Part shown: positions 44,077 to 53,200 of the stretch, in pieces
Position numbering within the stretch: the first letter of the stretch is position 1
Layout of the letters: every line of letters starts with the position of its first letter
Assembly (NCBI RefSeq): GCF_900182915.1
Contig: NZ_FXUG01000019.1
Location: 62,001 to 126,000, forward strand
Length of the DNA stretch: 64,000 bases
Source: Neorhodopirellula lusitana
GTDB taxonomy: Bacteria > Planctomycetota > Planctomycetia > Pirellulales > Pirellulaceae
Reading direction: 5' to 3'
Notes under the pieces: model-generated
Databases searched by the model: none
The model's input: the letters and a program-made list of their open reading frames with translations, nothing else
What the model was told of the DNA's origin: nothing
Position numbers and translations under genes: made by a program

Positions 44077-45315
44077 CTATTCTTGAGATTCCTTGGCGAG
44101 TAGTTCCTCGACGAATCGGACAGCCCAGGCCAATCTTCTTAGTGGCCTGGAATCGCTCGTTTGGCCAGCCAAAATTGAAGGTGTCCGCGTATCGTCTTCC
44201 TGCGTTTGCGGCTTCACGTTGATTGACTTCAGCACGATGCTCGGTGAGAAATCGGCCTCGATGTTTTCCAGCAACCTGGATGTGCTGCGGTGAAAGACGG
44301 CGACGTGATCGTCTGGCCGGATGAACGAACGCCAACGCTCGCGAAACTCATCAATCGACGCCAGCGGTTGCATTTCGTCTGGCGTGAGCCGCAACCGATT
44401 CATGAAGGTTTCATCGTTGAGCGAATCGGATTGGATCGCACAACGAAAGAACTCGCCGGTGCCCAGTCGCACCGCGTTCCAGTAAAGCGGAGCGGGCGGA
44501 TGGTTCGGGTTCGGTGCTTCATCGTCAGTGTTGCCTCGCTCCTGTTCGCCATAGGCGACGACGATCTTGCTAACGTCATCGGTTAAGACGCGAGGCACGT
44601 TGGCGGATCCGGGGCGTCGGTTTTCGTTTTGGCGCCAGTTTGATTTCGTGAACCCGATCTGGTCGGCGATCATGCGATCGAACACGTCCACCAGACGATC
44701 GAATCCCGGCGTGTCGGGTTCGATCGCGGACAGGGCCGCCACGGTTGCCTCTAGCGTCGACAGGGCGTGCTCGTTGGGTTCGCGGCGAATTCGATAGCGG
44801 CCCGGTTCCGAGGGAGCCAGCCGATATCGAGGCAGCGTTTGCAGTCGCGGGATGTCGCGGAAGAGCGTCTTGGCGTGGTGCCATGTTCCATCGATCACGA
44901 CAAGCTGCTGGGGCCGCTCGCTGGGAGCCAGGTCGGATAGCAGCTTCGCGTCGTCGCCGGGATACAGCAAACCGACGTTGTCATGGAGCGGCATGGTTGC
45001 AAACCGCTCTGCCAGTTCGTGGTTGTAGGCCACCATCACGCGACATTTCTGTAGCGACTGGCTGACGATGCGAGCGGTGTTGAACGGGTGTGATCGTTCT
45101 CGCCGGTGTTGCATGATCAGCACATCGGTTTGGTTGGCGACCGTCGGGATCAGGGCACAAAAACAGAGTGACTTGGGCCGAAAGCAACTGTGACAACGGC
45201 CTTCCGGACCGCTTGTCAGCGACTCGTCGTCATTCAGCGAAGGGGTGTCGGAGGTGGTGATCGCGAAAGGCTTTCGGCAAAGGAACTGGCGGAGGGAACT
45301 GGCGGAGTGTGCCAA
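44077..45315 (-). CDS. DTW-domain protein (tRNA aminocarboxypropyltransferase-like) with C-terminal extension
   Basis: The 412-residue frame begins at TTG 45315, the only start upstream of the domain, so the N-terminus is uncertain. A zinc-binding CHSCFRPKSLCFC opens the DTW domain; VLIMQHRRERSHPFNTA and the signature IDGTWHHAKTLF follow, with RYRLAPSEPGRYRIRREP. Known DTW proteins (TapT) install acp3U in tRNA using SAM. The extra C-terminal ~170 residues (ENRRPGSANVP, YWNAVRLGTGEFFRCAIQ, RRLAWAVRFVEELLAKE) form a second domain absent from short TapTs; function unknown. It stands alone. Confidence 0.8.
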   Translation of the reverse strand: MAHSASSLRQFLCRKPFAITTSDTPSLNDDESLTSGPEGRCHSCFRPKSLCFCALIPTVANQTDVLIMQHRRERSHPFNTARIVSQSLQKCRVMVAYNHELAERFATMPLHDNVGLLYPGDDAKLLSDLAPSERPQQLVVIDGTWHHAKTLFRDIPRLQTLPRYRLAPSEPGRYRIRREPNEHALSTLEATVAALSAIEPDTPGFDRLVDVFDRMIADQIGFTKSNWRQNENRRPGSANVPRVLTDDVSKIVVAYGEQERGNTDDEAPNPNHPPAPLYWNAVRLGTGEFFRCAIQSDSLNDETFMNRLRLTPDEMQPLASIDEFRERWRSFIRPDDHVAVFHRSTSRLLENIEADFSPSIVLKSINVKPQTQEDDTRTPSILAGQTSDSRPLRRLAWAVRFVEELLAKESQE

Positions 45316-45488
45316 CGGTTTATAGGCGGTAGGTTCTACGAGAAAACACGCGTGGCGGGTATCCGGCGTTGATGTATGGTGAAATTCAGACAGTGGAAAC
45401 GATTGGCAGGGCGACGGCGATGCTGCTCTTTGGCAAAAGCTGATATGCTTTGCCTAAACCCAAGTCCTTGCACGAGATAATCTTCAAC
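45316..45488. other. Divergent intergenic
   Basis: The gap separates the DTW gene and the DUF6155-like gene, which point away from each other. No gene or repeat is seen. Confidence 0.3.
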
Positions 45489-45974
45489 ATGAAACCGGCC
45501 ACGATCAGCGAACTGAAGAAATCGTTGGCGCACCTGGACCGCGATGAACTGCTGGACGCATGTGTGCGACTGGCTAAGTTCAAGGTCGACAACAAGTCGT
45601 TGCTGACCTATTTGTTGATGAAGTCGGACGACGAACTCGCCTACGCTGACGAGGTTTGTGACGCGATCGACGAACAGTTCCTTGAAGCGTACGTGGGGAC
45701 CAACCGATCGCTTCACAAGAAGACGCTTCGTAAGATCATCCGCGAATTCGAAAAGTGCATTCGCTATTCAGGCGACAAGGAAACGGAGTTGAAGATCCGG
45801 ATTCACTTTTGTCGCCAGTTCTTTGACCGCAAACTGCGTTTCGGTCGCTGTCGTGTCAGTGCGAACATGTACGCGTCGCAACTGAAGAAGATCGACAAGG
45901 CGATCGACAAGCTGCACCCTGATCTGCAGTACGACGCCCGCCGCGAGACGCAGGGATTTGATTCGTTGTTGTGA
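45489..45974 (+). CDS. DUF6155-like hypothetical protein
   Basis: The ATG at 45489 gives 161 residues (the TTG at 45450 would add 13). The sequence opens MKPATISELKKSLAHLDRDE, a two-helix pattern of SELKKxLxxLDRDELxxxxxRL. The rest is helical and charged, ending in KIDKAIDKLHPDLQYDAR. It resembles DUF6155 proteins: short, cytoplasmic, of unknown function. Family assignment is from memory of the pattern and moderate. It stands alone. Confidence 0.6.
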   Translation: MKPATISELKKSLAHLDRDELLDACVRLAKFKVDNKSLLTYLLMKSDDELAYADEVCDAIDEQFLEAYVGTNRSLHKKTLRKIIREFEKCIRYSGDKETELKIRIHFCRQFFDRKLRFGRCRVSANMYASQLKKIDKAIDKLHPDLQYDARRETQGFDSLL

Positions 45975-46153
45975 ATGGGCGGGAGCTAGGCGAGGCGACT
46001 GGTTCCAACCCAGGCTAGAAGCCTAGGCCACCTTATTTCTTGAGTCTCGCGCTGAAATGAGCCTGGTAGGGGCCTGGGAAGCTGGCTTCACAACTCAGTC
46101 CGGAACTCTTGGCGAGTCCCGCTACGTGCGCGGCTAGCGTTGATTCCGCCTTT
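45975..46153. other. Convergent intergenic, short repeat
   Basis: The segment CAGGCTAGAAGCCTAGGCC near 46012 is a hairpin-forming relative of the motif near 37787 and a weaker one near 4958. The gap could hold a terminator; none is clearly seen. Confidence 0.3.
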
Positions 46154-47191
46154 TTACTTTGGAACACCGAACTGCGTGCCTGGTGTTAACCGGTGGCCGC
46201 GGATGAACTCGGCGGCGTCCATTTCCTTTTTGCCGGCTGGTTGTAGTCGCTCGATCACGATGACGCCGTCTCCAGTCGCGACCGCAACCTTGTTCTTGGG
46301 TTCGCAGTGGAGTAATTGTCCGGCGATCATGTCGCTGTTGTCGATGTCGCTGTTGTCGGCGGTTTGATCGGAATCCGCTTCTGCGAGTTCGGTTGCCGAT
46401 TCGATTCGGACCCGTTTGATCGCCACTCGGATGGCAGGTTTGTCTGGGTTTGTTTTCACGAAAGTGAATGCCACCGGCCAAGGCTGCATGCCTCGCACCA
46501 GGCAATCGATCTCGCGTGCCGACTTGGTCCAGTCGATCTCGGCTTCCGCTTTGGACAACCGTGGTGCTTTGGAGATCAACGACTTGTCTTGAGGTTCGCC
46601 TACCAACGGCAATGCGTCGCCCCAGGAATGGTCGGCTAGTTTCGCCTGCAGGATTTCGATGGCCTGCATCGTGGCGTCCACGCCGATCGCGGAAAGGCGT
46701 TCTTCCAGTTCGCCGGATGTTTCGGTGGGCAGGATCGCAGTGGTGGCCGAGGTGACAATCGGGCCACCGTCCAGGCGTGGAGTCATGTGAATCACGCTGA
46801 CGCCGGTTTCCGAATCACCGCTCAGTAGCGCACGTTGCACCGGAGCGGCACCGCGGTAGGCGGGAAGCAACGAACCGTGCAGGTTGATGCCGCCCCAGCG
46901 TGCTGCCGCGAGTGCGTCTGGCTTCAGGATTTGGCCGTAGTCGCAAACCACCATTAAGTCCGATTGTGTTTCGACCAGTTGTTCGATCGCGGCATCGTCA
47001 TTGATGCTGGCGGGATCCCACAAAGGCAAGTCGTGTTCGTTGGCCCAGTCGCGGACGGGCGACGGTGGTGGTCCACCACGGCTTTTGATCGGCGGCATAG
47101 GACGCGTGACGACCAACGCGATTTCATGCCCGGCGGCGCGGATGGCTTCAAACGAAGGGACCGCGAAGGGGCCGGTTCCCATTAGGATCAT
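46154..47191 (-). CDS. fmt: Methionyl-tRNA formyltransferase
   Basis: Starting at ATG 47191, five bases after the def stop, the protein has 345 residues. The N-terminal formyltransferase domain has MGTGPFAVPSFEAI, VVCDYGQILKPDALAA, and the signature INLHGSLLPAYRGAAPVQRA with HMTPRLDGGPIV. The C-terminal domain (LPLVGEPQDKSLISKAPRL, IDWTKSAREIDCLVRGM, PWP) matches the tRNA-recognising part. It transfers formyl from 10-formyl-tetrahydrofolate to initiator Met-tRNA. An insertion (SATELAEADSDQTADNSD) sits in the C-domain. A TTG at 47200 overlapping the def stop (TTGA) is an alternative start. Confidence 0.96.
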   Translation of the reverse strand: MILMGTGPFAVPSFEAIRAAGHEIALVVTRPMPPIKSRGGPPPSPVRDWANEHDLPLWDPASINDDAAIEQLVETQSDLMVVCDYGQILKPDALAAARWGGINLHGSLLPAYRGAAPVQRALLSGDSETGVSVIHMTPRLDGGPIVTSATTAILPTETSGELEERLSAIGVDATMQAIEILQAKLADHSWGDALPLVGEPQDKSLISKAPRLSKAEAEIDWTKSAREIDCLVRGMQPWPVAFTFVKTNPDKPAIRVAIKRVRIESATELAEADSDQTADNSDIDNSDMIAGQLLHCEPKNKVAVATGDGVIVIERLQPAGKKEMDAAEFIRGHRLTPGTQFGVPK

Positions 47192-47196
47192 GCGGA

Positions 47197-47781
47197 TCAA
47201 GTGTACGCCTCTTCCCACTTCGCGATCTGTTGGGCGATGCCAGCGTCGTCGGGGATGTTACCGGTCCGGCGAAGCGACTCGAACGTGGTTTCGAACTCGT
47301 ACAGTTCCCCATCGATGTCGCGTTTCGTCTCTTCGCTAATGCGGTCAAAGAACATCACGCCGTCGAGGTGATCGACTTCGTGTTGCATCACGCGAGCCAA
47401 GAAACCATCCAGTTCCATGTTCAGTTCGTTGCCTTGTAGGTCGTAGCCCTGCAGTCGTACGGACTTCGGGCGTTTCACTTGGGCATAGACGCCGGGCACG
47501 CTCAGGCAACCTTCTTGAGACGCCTCGTTCCCTTTGGGACGATCGATTTCTGGGTTGATGACCACCCATTCTTGACCCTCGCCACGCTTGCCGGTTTCGT
47601 TGGCGACGAACATCCGGATTGGCAGATTGACCTGATTCGCGGCCAGTCCAACGCCTTCATTGGCGTACATCAGATCCAGCATCTCGGCGGCCATGTCTCG
47701 TAAACGCTGGTCCACGCGAACAATCGGTTTGCTGCGATGCCGCAGCGTTGGGTGGGGAAAATGAATGATCGACAAAGGCAT
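47197..47781 (-). CDS. def: Peptide deformylase
   Basis: The 194-residue enzyme has all three motifs: GVGLAANQV, EGCLSVPG (Cys is a metal ligand) and HEVDHLDG (both His ligands, catalytic Glu). It removes formyl from new proteins in the cytoplasm using Fe2+. It is cotranscribed with fmt, as in many bacteria, with def upstream. The C-terminal tail (about 30 residues, SLRRTGNIPDDAGIAQQIAK) is longer than in E. coli. Start at ATG 47781. Confidence 0.97.
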   Translation of the reverse strand: MPLSIIHFPHPTLRHRSKPIVRVDQRLRDMAAEMLDLMYANEGVGLAANQVNLPIRMFVANETGKRGEGQEWVVINPEIDRPKGNEASQEGCLSVPGVYAQVKRPKSVRLQGYDLQGNELNMELDGFLARVMQHEVDHLDGVMFFDRISEETKRDIDGELYEFETTFESLRRTGNIPDDAGIAQQIAKWEEAYT

Positions 47782-48143
47782 GGTGGTCGGCGGGCGAGAA
47801 CAAGTGCAGGGAAAGAGAATCCGTCCATCATGATAAATTCCGGCGCCGATGACGACCGGGCATGTTTTTGGGGGAGGAAGCTATTAGCTCTCAGCTGTGG
47901 CCCTGTTTGGCAATTTGGGTGATCTACGCGTCAGTCTACCGGTTGGGGGGGAGATCCAGTTGTGCCGAATATTTCTGAGTTACCGATGGAGGCTAGACGA
48001 TTACTCCTGTGTGGGGGGAGTGGTTGTACCGGTTATCCGCAAGAAATCGCTTGTTCGGTTTTTTTGGATTCATTGAAATCGACTGCGTCACTTCCCGTTT
48101 TTGAAGCCCCAATCATTCAAACATCCTTCACTGGACCTGTCCC
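47782..48143. other. Divergent intergenic, 362 bp
   Basis: No gene is supported. This gap should hold the promoters of def-fmt (minus) and the outer-membrane gene (plus). No repeat or hairpin of note was seen. Confidence 0.3.
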
Positions 48144-49379
48144 ATGCTTCGTACTGTCGTTCGCGGGTCTCGCCGCATTGCACTCGCACTCACTATCGCT
48201 TCGACCGCTACTTTCGGCGGCGTCGCGTCGGCTACCGATGGGCTGCCACCTGAACTGGTCGCTAGCTTGTACACCGACACAGACGAAGGTGCCGCGGGCG
48301 AAGAAATTGCCCAGTGCAGTTGCGGCAGTGCCTCGTGCGGCGGTTGTGAAAACGGATACGAGGTGAGCTACAGCAACGACTGTGCGTACGACCAAACTTG
48401 CAGTATGCCGGAACAATCGCACGGTTTACTCGATAGTCTGAAGCAGCGGCGTTCCAAAGCAATCGCCTGTGCACCGCCTTGGTGGGCGCACCGGACAGGT
48501 ATCTTTGGTGAATACCTTTACCTGACCGCCGGCAGCAGCGACTTGATCTACGCCCTGGAAGGGACCGATTCCAACCCAGACAACAGCACGCCGACTGGAC
48601 CGGCAGGCATCGTCGACATGGACGCGGAATCAGGCTTCCGGACTGGCTTCACGTTGGCGGCGAGCGATTGCAGCAGCCTGAACGTGGCATACACTCGCTG
48701 GGACGGCCAATCGACCGACTCGATCAACGCCACTGGGATCAATGTTTTGAACTCCCAGCTCTTGCACCCTTCGCTCGACAACGCGGGCACGGACAGTCTG
48801 GCATCAAACGCAACTCATAAGATGAACTTCCAAACCGTCGACGTGAACTATCGTCACCTTTGGAAACGCACCAACACGATGGCGATCAATTGGCTGGCCG
48901 GTTTGCGTTACAGCAATCTAGAGCAAACGCTGAATAGCGAACAAACCTTCTCGGCTCCGGTTGGTCTAGCCAGTGTGGATACGCAGATCGACTTCGAAGG
49001 CTTCGGGCTCACCGGTGGATTGGACCTGGAACGGTACAGCTGCGAAACGGGGCTGTTCATCTACGGCAAAGCAATGGCAAGTTTGCTCGCGGGTGATTGG
49101 AAGGCAAGTTATCGTCAAACAGACCAGTTCGGTGGCGGTGTGGCTGCGAACGATTACGAAGACTTCCACGCGACTCCGATCTTGGAAGGTGAAATCGGAC
49201 TGGGATGGCGGAACAAGTCTGGCCGAGTTCGCTTGCAAAGCGGTTACATGATGGCCGGTTGGTACGAAGCGGTTTCGACCCGCGGATACATTGACGCGGT
49301 CCGCTCGTCCGAAATGATCGACATCGGCGAAGCGATCACATTCAGTGGGCTCACCAGCCGCCTCACCGTTTCTTTCTAG
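48144..49379 (+). CDS. Outer-membrane beta-barrel, Lpg1974-like
   Basis: The 411-residue protein has a signal peptide (LALTIASTATFGGVASA), then a short Cys/Gly-rich region (CSCGSASCGGCENGYE). A barrel with alternating beta strands follows: GIFGEYLYLTAGSSDLIYAL, GFRTGFTLAASDCSSLNVAY, HLWKRTNTMAINWLAGLRYS. It ends in ...SRLTVSF, with a C-terminal Phe as in BamA-dependent barrels. It resembles the planctomycete and Legionella Lpg1974 pore-forming OMP group (PF05150-like). The Cys-rich N-terminal part is unusual. It probably forms a channel; substrate unknown. Confidence 0.72.
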   Translation: MLRTVVRGSRRIALALTIASTATFGGVASATDGLPPELVASLYTDTDEGAAGEEIAQCSCGSASCGGCENGYEVSYSNDCAYDQTCSMPEQSHGLLDSLKQRRSKAIACAPPWWAHRTGIFGEYLYLTAGSSDLIYALEGTDSNPDNSTPTGPAGIVDMDAESGFRTGFTLAASDCSSLNVAYTRWDGQSTDSINATGINVLNSQLLHPSLDNAGTDSLASNATHKMNFQTVDVNYRHLWKRTNTMAINWLAGLRYSNLEQTLNSEQTFSAPVGLASVDTQIDFEGFGLTGGLDLERYSCETGLFIYGKAMASLLAGDWKASYRQTDQFGGGVAANDYEDFHATPILEGEIGLGWRNKSGRVRLQSGYMMAGWYEAVSTRGYIDAVRSSEMIDIGEAITFSGLTSRLTVSF

Positions 49380-49426
49380 CATTCAGTTCGTTCTAGCACG
49401 TCAGTTCGTTCTAGCATTCAGTGAAC
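49374..49426. repeat. Short tandem repeat at OMP stop
   Basis: A unit of 17-18 bases, TTCTAGCATTCAGTTCG and variants, is repeated three times at 49374, 49391 and 49409. The TAG stop of the barrel gene lies inside the first unit. Confidence 0.7.
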
Positions 49427-50299
49427 GTTTTCCGTCCGCCGCGTTTGCACTCACCAACGTAGTCTAGGTAATCCGCCTCGTCCCTTTCTCCAGGACGCTG
49501 CTTAGGCCACGACCGGGGAAGTATCGCGACGAACCTAATAGGGCATCTGACTTAGTTCAGTTGCCCTTTTTTCGTATCGTGTGAGAACTTTGTTCCGCAT
49601 CGAATGAATCGAGTTTTGCGAGCCCGGCGAAACGTCGTCGGCAGCGTATCGACGCCTTGCTGGCTCCCCGGGCACGCGCGTGACTGGATCGAGCCCCTCT
49701 TCTAGTAAAGATTCTTCGCCGACTTCGGCTCGGCATCCCGCGGCGGCGAAATTGCAATCTGTTTCCGTCGGCATCACGGGATGTGATTCGCCTTTGATTG
49801 CCCGCAACTAGCCACCGTGGCATTCCCTCTCGGTTCTGTGTCACACATTGCAAACCGCGGCGAACGGTCGAGGAGGCCTCGCAAATCGGTGATTGCGGGC
49901 GAGCAGTCAACCTAGCGGGATTCGAAAAATCGCTGCGAAATTGATCGCAATTTCCAGAAAGCAGTGATCAAAAAGTTCCACTTTCTAGCTGGGAACGGTC
50001 GGCAAATTTGTTGCACCCCCCTCCGATTGCTCCTATTCTACCTATATTGCCACCTCCGTTGGTCATGTGTGCGCCTCCTAGATTAGGGGGCATTTGGGAG
50101 GTCGGTGCACTCTTCGGTTGGATCGGCAGCATGAATTATCTCCACGGCCGCACACCATGCGTTCAGCATCATTTCGCGTCGCGGCGACGCAGCAGAAGCG
50201 AATCGCAGGATGGCTCCAGTTAAGCACTATCGCTAACGCTCGGCCCATCTCGTCCGCCTCACTAGCCCCACACCAAGTTTTACATCCAGGAAACGTGAC
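49427..50299. other. Intergenic upstream of giant gene, 870 bp
   Basis: No gene is supported. Minus-strand frames at 49535-49910 and 50078-50353 show no motif. The promoter and untranslated leader of the giant gene should lie here; no clear SD was recognised directly before 50300 beyond a weak AGGAAA. Confidence 0.4.
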
Positions 50300-53200
50300 A
50301 TGAGCATTCGCAAATTCTTCGGCCAGTCCAAGAGCAAGAAAACCCGTCACCAAGAATCACGGAAAGCCTCGCGAAGAAACTCGCTGAGGAAACGACTGCT
50401 CAACCACGAGCCGCTGGAAGATCGACGGTTGTTGGCGGTATTTACCAATCCCGCAGCAATCACAATCCCAGCTGGTGCACCGGGTACGACGTCTGGTCCG
50501 GCCGATGCCTATCCTTCGGAGATCGCGGTGACCGGTCTGGTTGGGTTAGTGGAAGATATCAACGTGACATTCACTGGAATGAATCACACGTTTCCGGACG
50601 ACATCGACGTGATGCTGGTTGCACCCACTGGGGACAACGCAACCATCTTTTCAGATCTTGGTTCGACAGGTGACTTGGTGAATGTCGACATTACGCTCGA
50701 CGACGAAGCAGTTGGTCCGCTGCCGAATAGCGGGCCAATCATCACCGGCACATTCCAGCCAACGAACATCGGTGCCGGCGACCCGTTCGATCCGCCCGCG
50801 CCATTGCCGTCACCGAACGTCGCACTCAGCACGTTTGACGGGTTGAACGCGAACGGGACTTGGAGTCTTTTCATTGACGACGATGCTGGACTTGACAGCG
50901 GCGACATCAGTGGCGGTTGGTCGATCGATATCACCACGACAATGGACCCGGTGTTTGCGGGTGACGCGAACGACAATGTATTCGAGTTGCGTGTCAATGC
51001 TGGTGACAACTCGATGCTGGATTTGGTGACCGATGGACAGACGCGTACGTTCCCGTCCTCGTTTGTCAATTCAATCACGATCGACGGTCTGGATGGCGAC
51101 GATGTCTTCACGGTCGACTATGCCAATGGCAACCCTGTGCCGACCGGTGGTGTCAACTTCAACGGTGGCGGGCAAGGTTTTGCTGGTGACTTTGTCGTTC
51201 TTGAAAACAAGGCTGTTCCGGCGAATACGATCGAGCATTCCTTCTTGAATGCGAATGACGGATCGATCGGCGTCGATGGCTCGCTAATCACATACACCGG
51301 TCTGGAGCCGGTGATTGATAACCTGGACGCCGCTAACCGAATTTTCACTTTCACCGGTGGTTCAGAGACGATCACGTTCCAGGACGACGTGACAGCGAAC
51401 GACAACATGTCGATCATCGACTCCACACTTGGCGAAAGCGTCCTTTTCGTCCATCCAACGGTTAGTCTGACCATCAACGCTGGTACGGGCGATGACAACG
51501 TCATCGTCAGTCCGCTCGATGCGATGTACGCAGCTTCGTTGGTCATCGACGGGGGTGGAGGAGCTGATGATGTTCAATTGACGGGTGTCACGCTCGATAC
51601 AGCGAATGCCGGTCGTGGGCTGCTGGTAAACGCTTCAGAGGTTGTTGGCATCACTGATAGCACGATTCAGAACAACACTTCGTTTGGCGATGGAGGTGGC
51701 GTTTTGATTAACGGTCCTGCGATCGCGACGATTGACAATACGGTCATTGACAACAATACGTCCAACAGCTTTGGCGGAGGTTTGAGTGCCGTTGGTGCAA
51801 TCGTTCAGATTCAAAACGGTTCAGTAATCTCGAACAACACGAGCGTCAGTTCGGGAGGGGGCATCGACGTTTTTGCCGGCGACGTCACGTTGCTTGATTC
51901 GTTTGTCACCGGCAACACGGCCGTTAGCGGTGGCGGCGGCATTGGCAATTTCGGGACGCTATTGGTCGACAATTCAGTCGTTTCGCTCAATGAAGCTCAA
52001 GGTGTCGGTGGTGGTGGCATCCTCGTCGCCAACCTACAGACCGTCACAGTCCAAAACGGATCGCAGATTGATGGGAATCTGGCTACGGGGGCAACGGGAA
52101 GTGGTGGAGGAATTCTGGTCGAGGCTGGCGGCGTTCTCGTCGTGAACGACTCTTCGATTTCAAACAACCAAGCTGTGCGGGCTGGTGGTGGTATCGAAGA
52201 CAACTCGGGCGTTGGCCTGGGCGTCACGCTAACTAATGTGACTTTGGACAACAACGACGCGGTCGGTGGGGGCGTTGGTGCTCCTGGTAACGGCGGTGGT
52301 TTGCATGTCACTGGTGCTGGCGATATCAGCATCACTGGCGGTACGGTTAGCGGCAACTTCGCCGCGCTCGAGGGTGGTGGACTGTGGAACGGTACAGGCA
52401 TCATGACCATCGATGGAACCACCATCAGCGGCAATACGGCCAGCGGTGATGCGGCCGATGACGGTGGTGGCGGTATCTTTAACAACGGCGGTACCGTTGA
52501 TCTACGGAACGGCGCGCAGATCACGAACAACTTCGCTGACGGCGTGCTGGGCAGTGGTGGCGGTATCCTGAACTTGGGGACGCTGACTACGGACGGCTCG
52601 GGAATTGTGATCACCGGCAACACGGCCGAACGGGCGGGTGGTGGTATCGAACATGCCTCGCCAGTCACATTGTCGTTGACCAACGTCACGCTCGATGGCA
52701 ACAACGCCTTGGGGACTGATGTGACGGCAGCCGGTAACGGTGGCGGCTTGCACATCTCCGGTGCAGCCGATTCGAACATCACTGGCGGTTCAGTCAGTGG
52801 GAATATCGCTGCTCGCGAAGGTGGCGGTCTGTGGAACGATACCGGCACGATGACCATCGACGCGGTGACGATTGTCGGAAATACATCCCTCGGTGGAGTC
52901 GCATCAGACGATGGCGGTGGCGGCGTCTTCAACAACGGCGGTGATTTGATCGTTCAGAACGGAACTCTCATCATCAACAACATCGCGGACGATGGGTTGG
53001 GCGGATTGAGCAGTGGCGGTGGCATCTTGAGTATTGGTGCTGGTACCGTAACCGTGACGGACTCAACTATCGGTGGCAACCAAGCCGTGCGAGCAGGTGG
53101 TGGGATTGAAATCGGCTCGGGGGCAGGACTGACGACGCTGACTAGGGCGGGCCTCATCAACAACCGTGCTCTAGGCGGGGGCGCTAACGCGCCCGGCAAC

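Noticed and set aside
43979-44080. 34-bp repeats considered as a CRISPR array
   Set aside because: The units are directly adjacent, with no spacers of unique sequence, and degenerate. There are no cas genes.
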